From the NCBI GenBank assembly GCA_013397435.1, contig VZRG01000161.1, positions 663,863-727,862 on the forward strand: a stretch of DNA of 64,000 nt, given 5' to 3'. The stretch comes from Erythrocercus mccallii (taxonomy: Eukaryota; Chordata; Aves; Passeriformes; Dicruridae). Both the position numbers and the translations under genes were made by a program. Shown here piece by piece: positions 35,501 through 47,500 of the stretch. A model generated the notes under the pieces. That model ran no database searches. It saw only the letters and a program-made list of their open reading frames with translations, and was not told the DNA's origin. The first letter of the stretch is position 1; each line of letters begins with the position of its first letter.

Positions 35501-38500
35501 TTTGTCTTCATGACTTATTTTCCCTTCCTCCATCCATATTTTAAATTATGAAAATTAGAAAGAAAAAAAGTATTCTGTATTTTAATTACTTAAAACTTCA
35601 TGTAGACAACATCAACTGTGGGGTTTTCATTGAAGACATTACTTCCAAACCATTTTTTCATGCTTAATTTACAAATAACCTTTTCATGCCCAGGTGAAAC
35701 AACCTATTTTCAGTGAAAAGCAGGAAAGCTACAGTAAAACTCAAGAATTTTCTCTACATACTGCTCTATACTTTAATAACAAGTAAATCTTTCAGTGGCA
35801 GAGGAGTTAATTCAGTCATGCAGAACATGGTGGTTTGATTTTGTACAGTACAATTGCCAGAATTATAAAACTTTAAACAAATCTTTAGTCACATGGATTA
35901 AGACACAAGCACGTGATTCTTTTTGCCAACCTCTTGATAAATAAATGTCCCTGATATATAAATGAGTTTTAGATGGAACTAAATAAAAGCCACATGCTGC
36001 CTTTGTGGTTCCCTGTGCATTTTCCATTCTCCTAGGAGCTTTTTCTCAAGTAAATAATTTCCTATAAATAGACCAGAATTTAGTGGCAAGCTGACTTTTC
36101 ATTGAGCTGGCAGAGAAATTGAAGGTGTTTTTCTTCAAAAGAATGCTGTTTCTTTGAAAAAGGGGTTTTTCATTTATTTCAACTCTTTTCATATTAGCTA
36201 AAGCCAGCTTTTCACCCAGTTTCACTGGAAAAGCAGAAGTGGCAAACCAGTGGAAGAAGCTACATGATACACTATAAAGAATATTTCAAACTTAGCAAAA
36301 ATGAAAGGATATGAACATCACAAATATTCCTCTGTGCATGTGGGAGGAAGTCAAAACATTGGTAACAAAGGCAAACCTAAGGCACACAGGTGTGACTGTC
36401 CCAGGGTCAGACAATGGAGAAGAGGGATTTCCAAGCAGGTAAGGACCCACCTGCATGGCTGGGGAGTAACAGGGAGCTAAAAAAGCCCTCAGAAATCATT
36501 CAAGTGGCAGTGTGCCACTTCAGTACAGAGCAGCTGTGGCTGCCTCATCCCTGGGAGCGTCCAAGGCCAGGTTGGACAGGGCTTGGAGCAACCCAGGATA
36601 GTGGAAGGTGTCCCTGGCCATGGCAGGGCAAGGAGTGAGAGGTTCTTAAAGGTCTCTTCCAACCCAAACCATTCTGTGACTCTATGAACAGCTTTAGGAA
36701 GTATTAAAAGCATAAATATCTCATTTCCATATGGATTTTTAAAGGTATTGGATATTTCAACTTCTGTTGAATGCAGGTGGCATTTGTGACTAAATTACAT
36801 TTATCTCCAAACTCTTCCTTCCCGTGCTGCTTCCAGGGATCTGAGGAGAGGAATTAATTGTGCAGCAGCTTAATGCTCCTCAAGCTCTGGAGACACAGAG
36901 GGACCCCCCTGGGATGTGAATCCCATCTGCCACCCAGGCACTGCAGCCATGCACTGCTCCTGTGTGCATCTGCCTCTTGCAGGGGATCACGCTTTGTCTC
37001 CATTTCTAATGGGACTCAGTTCTGAAACGCTCAGAGTGAACTTTCCCAGGTGAAAATTGGATTTCTTCATCTACCTTGAGAGACAAGACAAGAAGTTCTT
37101 ACCAGACATGGCAGTGAGGTCAGCACTGCTGCTGAACAGCTCTGTAATTCCCAGACCTCTCCAGACATCCTTCAGATCAATTTCCTGTTCTACTGAGAAC
37201 CTGCAGAATGGGAGAGAAAATTACAAAAAGCCAGATGTAAGCACTGCTTACTGTTATTAGAAGATTAAATTTTCTAGGTGAAAACACCAAGATAAATAAT
37301 GCAAAGTAGGAGACCCGGTGCTGGTGACACCTTCCAAAAAATGCTTATAAACAAATGAGTTTACTCACAGCTGGATTTTTTTCTAATACAGAAGCAATCA
37401 AAAATATGCTAATGGTATGTGCAGCCCCTGCCCATAAAACTGCAGTGCAAAATTATGCAGCAGCTAATGGAAATGCTTACTTTTTACACAAGAGGTTTTC
37501 TCTAAAACCTGAATTTAATTGTGCAGATACTAGAACAGAATATCAAATGAGGTAAAGGACAGCAGAACTTCCCAGAGAGCTGCTGGCAAAGGAGGAGTAA
37601 GACAGATACTCCATTTTTACTTTGATGGTATAAGAAAGACAAGTTATGAATATGAATATAAAGCATTTCTGATTCAGCTTCTAATGAGTGTGGTGGCACA
37701 ATTGTAATTGGGTTTTGATTGTGAGTAAAGAGCAGGGAAAACAAATAGTTGTTACTTTAAATGCACTGAGTATAACCTGGCTGGGTTAGCGTGTTGGAAG
37801 GACAAACTGAGACCTATCCTGAGGGCAAAATTTTGGGCAAAAGCTTGTTCCATTTACACACTGATTTTCAAACATTGTAAAAAGCTATGGTGTCAGTAAA
37901 ACAACAACAACAAAAAAAGACCTTTATGTATGGCCAGAAAGAGACTAGACAGCTGGAGAAACACAGAAATATGGCAGAAAAATATTAGTAATGGCAGCCC
38001 CAAGCAGAAAATAGCAGATGTCTACAGACAAACACAGGAGAGTGACTACAACTGCTTGTGTGGGGTGAGTTCTGGGTGCTCTGGGGAATGACCAGATGAA
38101 TTATTAGTGATTTACAATTTGCTGGCAATGGCTGGTTTTAACTTTCCAACACAAAGCACAGTCTGTAGGATGCTGTTCTGGTTTCTGCAGCCACTGAGTC
38201 AGACACAAGCACAGCTCAGCCCTTGGTGATGGGGAAAAGAAGGGCTAGAACCAAATAAATGTGCTTCTGTGCAATCTCCTTTTTTGGGGATTAAACTCCC
38301 CACCTCCATGGAAGAACAACATGTTCTTTTCAGGTGAAAGTCTGGCCCAGAGCTGTGGGCAGGGCACAGCTGATGAAGAGCTGAGATGTCCAACATCTTG
38401 GCAAGCACCAGCCTTGGCAGCCTGAAAAGGAATCATCTGGACATCAAACAGAACTGGATAAGAGTCAAGAGGCTCTTCCTCACTTACACAAACCTGATAA

Positions 38501-41500
38501 AAATCCAGTACATAATCTACTTTCATAATGAACTTAAAAATGCCACTAGAAGCCAAAAACCTGGGGTGGAATGGATATTATCCAGAATCATCATTATCCA
38601 GAGAAGAATTTCAGGACTTAAAATAGGATCTGGAGTTAGCTCAGCACTGATAAATCACTGCTGGCATCAGCAGTGTTCATACACCCTGTCCAGACCAATT
38701 CCAGGGCATGCATGGAATAAAAAACACAGGAACTGATTCTTGTGATTTTATTGCCTTGGATGTTCTCAAAAGAATCAGAAGAGACCAACAAAAATTCAAG
38801 TACTGAAGAAGCTTCTCAAGGTGCTCTGGCAGATTCTGCATCAGTTACTGTGGTAACAATTCTACAAGTTGCTCATTCAATCAAATTTCCCTGACCTTTA
38901 GGCTCCAACACTAACACCAGTTTTACTCTCACAACATACTTGTAAAACATGTCCAGATCTACTTTAGAGACTTTGGTAAAAATCCTAAAAACTATGAATT
39001 GAGACTTGATTCCCAATTCTAGAGTTAGTACAGTTCAGTCCAGAGGTCCTCTCTGTGCACATTAAAGAAGTTCACAGAAAATAAACTTAGAAATATTTCC
39101 TTCTATATTATATTTACATTAAAACATTTTGAAAACCACTTCCAACTGTACCCATTTTACAGAGAATGCAAATGAATGTTAAAATGCATTTTATAAAAAT
39201 TTCAGTGCTGTCTGTTTCTCCTTTTGGTTTTTATTTCACTCCAGTATTAAATGCATCAGGTTTTCAACATGATTTAGGTAGGAGCCAGCAGTGTCAAATT
39301 AGTAAGGAATAGCAAGATAAGAAAGTAGCAAGTAGAGTCTGCATGGAAAGCAAACTTTGAGGTTAAAAAAAAGAAAAATAACTGCAAAAAAGCATCTTTT
39401 TCCAACTGCAGAGTACCAGAGCAAGACAGGAATGGCAATCAGGTGGGTTTAATCTCTGGGCCATTAGACAGCAAACACACATCTGCTCAGCAGTGCAGCG
39501 TGACCCAGAAAGCAGCTGGGGCACAGGATGCTCCTGCACTCTGAGCAAGGGGGGGCTTGGGAGAGGTTTAGGGAAAAGAGAAACCTGGCAAGCCCCCCTG
39601 AAGGTGGACCTGAGGAAAGGGAAAGCAGATTGGCTAGAATGCCAAAGGATGCCTGGGGGAAGGACAGCAGCAGTCACTGGAGACAGAGGCTCCATCCCTG
39701 CCTGGAACCTCTTCAAAGGCAAACCCTGAGCAGGTGGGTGAGTGAAGGGCTGCCATTAGCAACAGAGGCGAGTTCCTGCTTTTTTATAACCAACAAAACA
39801 GACCAGAAATATAACATCAGCTGTGCAAATATCAAATGATGCCTTTATGAAAATAAACCTAATTACTTCCCTTCCTGGAGTTTGTCTTGTGATAACACCC
39901 CACTGCAAACACATCTCCCCTCTTTCCTCACATGCTCTGAAAAGCAGTGAGAGCTACAGATCAATTCTTAATGAGATTTCCAATATTTTAGCTGACATCA
40001 GAACCAGCCTTTTCTCAAAAGTAACAGGGCAGCTTCACACTCTGCAATTTAATTTCAGGCTCTGCAGTTTGACATAAACATTCAGCAGGAGTTACCCCTC
40101 AGTCAGATTTGGATTTCTGGGCACTCCTTACACACAGTGAGGGTGGTATTCCAAATCAAAGCTGCCAGCCTAGAGCACAGAACTGACATTCCATCTCATC
40201 TCCCAGACTTTGGGAATGTTGAGCTCCACTATACTACCCCTGACACTTGGTTATTTGCACTGCCTGTTGCACATAAGGAATCAGAGGGTAATTTTTGATT
40301 TCCCCCACAATCTTTTAGGTGCTCCTGATGCCAAAAACACTCTGAAAAATGGATTGAAATACTTCAGTATCAAAAATCATGGAACAGTAGCAACTGAAAG
40401 CTTTAAAAACCACCAAGGGAAGTCTGAAAAACAGACACTGAAAAGAGAAGATTAGGTTGAGAAACCAGCAATTCTCTGGAGATTTTAGCAGAGAGTCAGG
40501 ACATTTTAATGAAATTTAAAACTTGCACAAGCATTAGAATAAAACGATGCATTTATGTCACTGACATTCTGTAGTTATGCATTACCACTCCACATCAGAC
40601 CAACTTTCTTCTATTTTAGAGCCTTTTAGATAGAAAAAAAGTTGTGTTCATCTTCTATGGTATCATGCAGCCCTAAAACCACTGAATTTTCTGTGAGTTT
40701 TAGATGCTCAGGATCCACAGAGCCAAGAAGGATGAGGGTACAGGGTCTATTCATCCAGGAGAAGGGATCTGCAGCCTGGTGTGATTCATCCCAAATGCCA
40801 TCATTTCAAAAATTCCTAAGGGTTCTGAGTGAGGCAAAGCAAGAAAGTTCCAGGTTTTCAGATTGGTTCTAATGGATGAAATCCTACAGCAGGAGAGGCA
40901 AACAGAGGAATACATCAATATTCCTGCTTGGAGAGCAGGCCCTGGGGACTGAGGCACTGTTTGCAGCCAGGCTGCAGTGCCAAGCTGCCAGCTGCTATCA
41001 CTTCCAGCATCCCGGCTGGAATTTCAGCCAGGTTGTCCCCAGGTGCTAGAAGCAGCCTTCAGGATTTAATACTCTGAAAACAAACAAGCAAGAGAGCAAA
41101 AAAAAAAACCCCAAACCCACTAACAGCAAAACCAGAAAAAAAACCCATTCAGCTGCTCTGGGCAGGGGAAGCAAAGCAGGGTGTGGGTCTTTCTGTGACA
41201 AGATCCTTCCTTCCAGGGCTGGATCTGCAGGAGCTGGGTGGGAATGTGTTCCAGTGGACAGCTCTGTGCCTCTTCTATGGTTGTACCTCAAGGACAATCA
41301 GCACTGGCCCATTCCTTATCAAAAGGGGACTTGAGACACCAGGTTAAAAAGTAAAACCAGAAAACTCAAGGATTTTTTTTTCATTTTGGTTTGGATTTTT
41401 ACTGGGTTTTGTGTGGTGTTTTTAGTGCTTGCTGCTTTTTTCTTTTAAAGAAAACAACCTTCAGCTAACATCACTTATCATTTTGGCACCATCTAAAGAC

Positions 41501-44500
41501 TTTAAAGCTATTTTAAATGCACAAGAAAGTGAGAAGGTTGTTACAGAGATTTGGGCACACTGGAACAATCCTTAAGAGGAGATCTGCAAACTGTAGCACC
41601 ACTATTAGGTACCAGTTCCTCCCATGCTCTTCAAGTAATTTATGTTGGAGAGACAGCTTTGTAAATTAGATTCATGGTCTGTTTCACTCCTATGCAAAAA
41701 GTGGATTAAAATGTTGATCATTTTAGTCTGGGTTAAGCTGAAAACAATGATTTGGAAATGAAAATGAGGAAGTATAATTTAACAATTCTGTGCAAATCTC
41801 TCCTTTGCCATTAAGAGGAATAATACACAATTTCATTTGCACACAGATAATGCAGACAGAAATTGCAAAGTTGTGATTAACTCTGCTTTGGCAAGCCATT
41901 CAGTCCCATTACAAATGTATAAGTTTAAAAAATGTTCACTTTATAATTGGATAGCATCTTTCAAGATATAAAAATTTAATTTTATTCCACTGCCGCTTTC
42001 AATTTCTCAGTGGACAGAGCCTGGAGGCCACATTTCATAACATGCCTTTCTGAGTCACAGCATCAAATATTTATGAAGTGTTTATTTAGAGCATTGACAA
42101 AATCCTGTAGATCACCTCTGAATCCCTAATGGAAATCCAACACCTTGGGAGCATGCAATTAATCTCTGGATTTTTTGTAAGGAGACTGCAGAATTCCTAC
42201 ACAGAATTCCAAGCTCAGGATAGTTATTTTTTGTAATCTGAAAATACTGAAGGTGATTAACATGTGTTTCTACCTGGTTTGCCTCTGTATAGCCTGAATT
42301 TGCAGGTGTTTATCCCACTCTTTGAGGTTCTTGGATAAGAACCAAGCAGCCTGAGGGCAGAATAAATAAGGACATTTTATGATCACACAAACCCCAGGCC
42401 TCAAATTCCCATGTGAGAACCTGGAGTCTCTGTAAAAAAAAAAACCCAAATCACCAATATAAACTGAACTCAAGTCACAAACATAATTAATTGGTTTCAA
42501 GGCCATTCATATGTTTAGATACCCAAGATACTTAAATATGGAAAGTGGTTTTTACAGATTTTCTCCATAATCAATGGAGGATCTCCATAATCTGTTGTGG
42601 ATCTCCCACTCTAGAAATTCTTGGAGAAAAGATGCTCAACTTCAGCACTTGGTGCACAGGCTGCTGTCCCAGGTATAAAAGGAAAGCTGATGGAAGAATC
42701 CTCAGATTTCTCTTCTCATTAACGTCTAGGTTTGCCCAAGCCCGCAGGAAAAGCAGCCTAAGAGAAAACTCCCCTTCCATGTGTCTTACTGAGGCCTCTG
42801 GGACCTGAAGCTCCAAGAGAAAACAAACAAGAAACAAATCTCAGGAACAGAGAACAGCAGGTTCAGTCTGTACAAAACCTGCAATGCAGCTCTTTGCTGC
42901 TCTTCCTGCTTCTTCAAAGGAACTAGGGCTTAAAATAAGGGAGAAATTCTTACTATGAGGAGTGAAAAACAGCCCCAAAATACTGCTGGACCCTCAGCAC
43001 TCTGCCTTTAAGCTGTACAGAGGAGTGGATTCCATCTCAATTTGGGACCAGGGAATGCTGACAGCACCAGTCCATCTCAATTTATCCTGGCTGGCTTTGT
43101 TTCCTGTGCTCAGCTCCTGGACAGCTGCAGGTGGCTCCTGGACAGTGGTCTCTGAATTGGAAAGACTGCAGGGAGTCTGAACCTGTGAAATGGAACAAGC
43201 TCAGATCTCCAAGTCACCTGAAATCAAAGAACTGTTTTAATGATTAAAGGATTCATTGGAGTTTATTTTTTCTGCAGCCACGCAGCCGCTGCACAGTGCC
43301 ACAAAAATAGAGTAAGTGGAAGTGATTCCTTTCAGAGATGGGCTCTATTGTTACATAAACACTGCCAAGAAATCATCATGAATCACTTGAAGGACAGTGT
43401 GATCCAGCTGTACATTATTAGTGACATTTAGTAGTAAACAACTCTGCTACCAAGCCAGGCAGAGCACAGGCATGAGAAATATCTGAAGGTGGATGAAGCA
43501 GGATTCCAGGAAAGATCCTAATGGTGTATGTGGGCAAATCTGCACTGAGCACACAGCCTGTGTCTGCAAATGGACTGACAGAAATTTCAGCCCTTCTGGT
43601 AGTGATGTCTTGTTATTCTTTGCTGCTCTAAGAAGAAAAAGCAGCACTTCTTACAGCTGGGGAAAAAAAACCGCACACAAAATTGACTGGAATTACCTCT
43701 CAACACTCAACCATTTGTATCTGCACAGACACACAGCGCAAGAACTTCTGAAAATAGCAGCACATAGAAACCTAATTAGCACCTAAATGAAACATTTGGT
43801 AGTTGAGACTTCCAATATTTCTGTGGCTCCTGTCTAAATGGAACTTATCCATAATGAGTTCTGCACTACTGTGAGCATCATTCTGGGTGCATGTACTCCT
43901 GGTGAGGGAATTTTCCTGTCTGGAGAGCTCTCCTGTGAAAGGGATGCAGATGCAGTGCTGAAATAACAATCACTCTGCACTGCATCCCCCCAGGCCTTGC
44001 TGGCTAAGCCACCCTGCTGTGGGTGCTGCAGCGCTCCAGGCTTGAGCAAGATGAGTTCCAGTTTTCCCCACTCCGCTCCTCCATCAATTTGGATGCAATT
44101 CTCCCTTTCCAGTGACACAGGAGCACGCTCTCACCTTGGCAAATACACTTCCACTTTCTGCTTCTTGACAGAATTAGCCCATTCATTAATCAAGGAGGCC
44201 TTGAGCAGTGGTTCCAGTGTGGCCAGGGGCACCTCCTGCCTGGAAAGGACAATCATCATGCTGATCTCATCCCCTTCATAGGGTATTTCCAGGACCTGGT
44301 AGATCCCTCCTGCTTCGTTGGAGCCATCACTGAACTCTCCTAGAGAAGGAAAACAATAAAAACACTGTTAGAACTATTTCCTTTTGTCTCTAGTTTAAAA
44401 AGGCCTAATCCTAGGCAGTATTTACTAGGTACTGGAACTAAAAATGACCCTATTTATTCTATATAAAATTTATATTGGTTTCTTCAGCACAGAATTTGAG

Positions 44501-47500
44501 GCTTACATTTGATTTCTTAAAGAATACAAGCTCAAGCTATCATACAGTTTGTAGATAATCACAGTTCTGGGACATAACTTTCAGAGAAGAGCCTACAATT
44601 TAAGGCTGCTGAGACTTTCAGGGAAATGGGCAGAGATTTTATTGAGGAGAGAGGATTTTTCAGTGATGGGATTGAGCAAAATTCTGCCAGTGCCAGACAT
44701 TTTAGAACCCACTTGGAGCTCAAGCTCCAACTAAAAATGATCATTAGTTCTGCTGTTCAAAGAACCTCTATTTTACCAGTCCAACAGTAATGAGAAAACA
44801 TTATTCATTTGAATGTTTAGCACAGCACAAGAAAAATATTTTTTGTGATAAGCAGAACTAGCTCAAGAATTGCAAAGAGTTTAAATCCAATGGATAAACA
44901 TTCTGAAATCCATCCTGTGGCACCAAGCAAGTCATTATAAATGTTGCTACCAGTTATAATACACACATTAGGGAAAAAAACCAACAAACTCTGAGTCCCT
45001 TCTTTGGGCAAACAGCACATTAAAAATTCTAGGTGGAAGAAGAGACAACAATACAAAGGGATATTACTGCAACAAACCCATTAAGTGAAGATTTAGTAGC
45101 TCGAAATTGCTAAAGGTCTAACTCACCATAGTAGAACTCTCCCTGTTGGTACATCATTGGAATTTGCACTTCACTTTCATCATCTTTAGTGAAAGAAAAA
45201 GTTCTGGTATTTTCAGGCCTGAACTGTGACTTCCAGTTGCCCTTAAAGTAGATTGCATTGATGAGAGCCAAATGAGTTAGAGTACCAAAGTCTCTTGAAG
45301 ACACAAAATCTTTGATCATACCTAAAAAGAAACCCAGCTGTCAGTCTGCATGTCAAAGTGAGCGTTAAATCCAAACTTAAGGCAGCTTGAAAAATGCAAG
45401 AAAATAAAAAGCGGTGTTAACATGTAATTTCCAATTCAGATGTTTCATTAAATCTCCAATTAAAGTGCCAGTGTTTTGTAAACCTAAATCACAGTGTAGG
45501 TGTGTAAAGCCTTCCATCAAGTACGTGTTAGGCAACTGTTTCTTGATCGCTACTAAATATACCTACAAGGAAGCCACGTGGAGAAAGGGTCACATCCGGA
45601 ATGTTTGCCCCGCTGCTATGAAACAATTCAGCACTTCCATCTTAAGGTCAGAACTTGTACAAACTCTGGCTCCAGTTCAAAAGAAGAAGGAAGCACTTAA
45701 ATGGGTGCTTGATTTAATGGGGGCTAAGTGCACCCATTGCAGCTCCACCTGAGCCAGTTCTGAAGGAGCTTCAGAGATGTTCTGTGGAATTCGAAGCCAG
45801 GACTAGACATCAAAAATCCCCATAAATTCCCAGCATTTGTTCCAGAGACATTAGCTCTTGAAAAGCAAGAGGAAAACCATCTAGCATCTGCTCTATTCAT
45901 GGGAGGTACAGCAGCTGAGCATGGCAGCTGCTTTGCTCCTACTCCTGAATAAGTCATTTACATCAGAATGCAGGCTGGTACCTGCTGCAGCTCATCTCAA
46001 ACGCCTTGCATTTCACCAAAATCATTCCCAGTTTGGTAACTGGGTGCACTGACCATAACTGTCACTGTTTGTCCGGAATTACAGCCTCCTTCAGATTGCT
46101 CTCTTGCTCATTTCTATTTTTAGCTGACATTGCAAAGCAAAGTGTTAAAATAAACACATTCCTCAGCTGATTATTACTCCTTAATTCATGGTTTAAATAA
46201 CAAATTAATTCCGCTTTCTGGAGCATATGATCCTGACCGACTGGTGTGAAATTTGTGTATCACAGGGCTGGATTTCTTCCGGGTTGCTCTTTGTACTTCA
46301 TTTTATCTCGAACATTCTAAGGAGGGAGGTGTGACCAACCCTCACTTGGAGTTGGAAGAAAATAAATGGGAAACTAAGAAGGAAAACATTTCCAGATTTC
46401 TATTTGGTACTCATATTTATGTTTTTTTCAGACACATGTCGTTCATACATTAATGAAATGTTAAGAATGTTCCTGCTCAGGGAAACCTTTGATGGTTCTG
46501 TTTTCTGCTCTGAGCCTCCCATCATGCTGAACATGCTGGAACTGGAAACCTGTCTGTGCTGTGCCCCTCTCCTAAGGGAATTCCTAAGGGATTTCCTAGG
46601 GGAAATCAGAGAGAAGGAGTGGGCAGGGAGCAGCTGAGGAACTGGAACCATCCCAGCCTGACACCAAGAGCCCTCCAGCTGCCCTGGTGGCTCTGCTTTT
46701 CCTTTTCCCTCAGACAAGACACCACATCCATGGGAACACTGCAATCTGCTGCATCACTTACACCCAGCTATTTCTGCAGCTTGACAGAAAGGGCAGTTTG
46801 TTAGGAACAGAATGGCTGCTGTGTTCCCTTGGAACAAACCCGACCATTTCCAAAATGGAATAAAAGCATTACAGGAGGTGCTTTTCCACTTTGGAGCCAT
46901 GCTTTCCCATAAAGCATTATGGATTCTTAAGTGCTCAGACTACATGGGGATGTGTAAGTTCCTTCCAGGTGATTCCAATCCCTTCAAATTCCTGATGGTA
47001 CAACTGTGTCAGAGCCAGACCCCCCCCGGAATTATTTTTAAAATATCAACCATTAGTGGGCCAGAGGAACCAGAATGAGAACATGCTTTGATCCCTACAC
47101 CAGGAGACTCCCAGATATTGAGACTCTGCATGGATCCAGGAAATGCCACCTCTCTGGGAGCTGCCAAGCCAAGGCAGCACCATGCAGCTCTCAATGTGAA
47201 TATTTACAACAGTAATTTTGTGCTTAACTCCCCTGCTGCAAATTTGTGTTGTGAAACTGTTGACAGTGTTCCTAAAATCAACTACCCTCTCAACATGCTA
47301 TCTCATTTCCTCACATTGCAAAATATTACATTACACACTCTGATTTTGTGGTTCAAAATGATCTTTTTTTATTCCCTACTATTCTATTTCTCAGTACCTT
47401 GTGAGTAAGAGTTCCTCAGAGAAGGAGTAATACTCCACACATCCAAAGCATGAGCCAATAACCCCTCTGCAGACAACTGTTCTGCCATTAGCAATAATAC

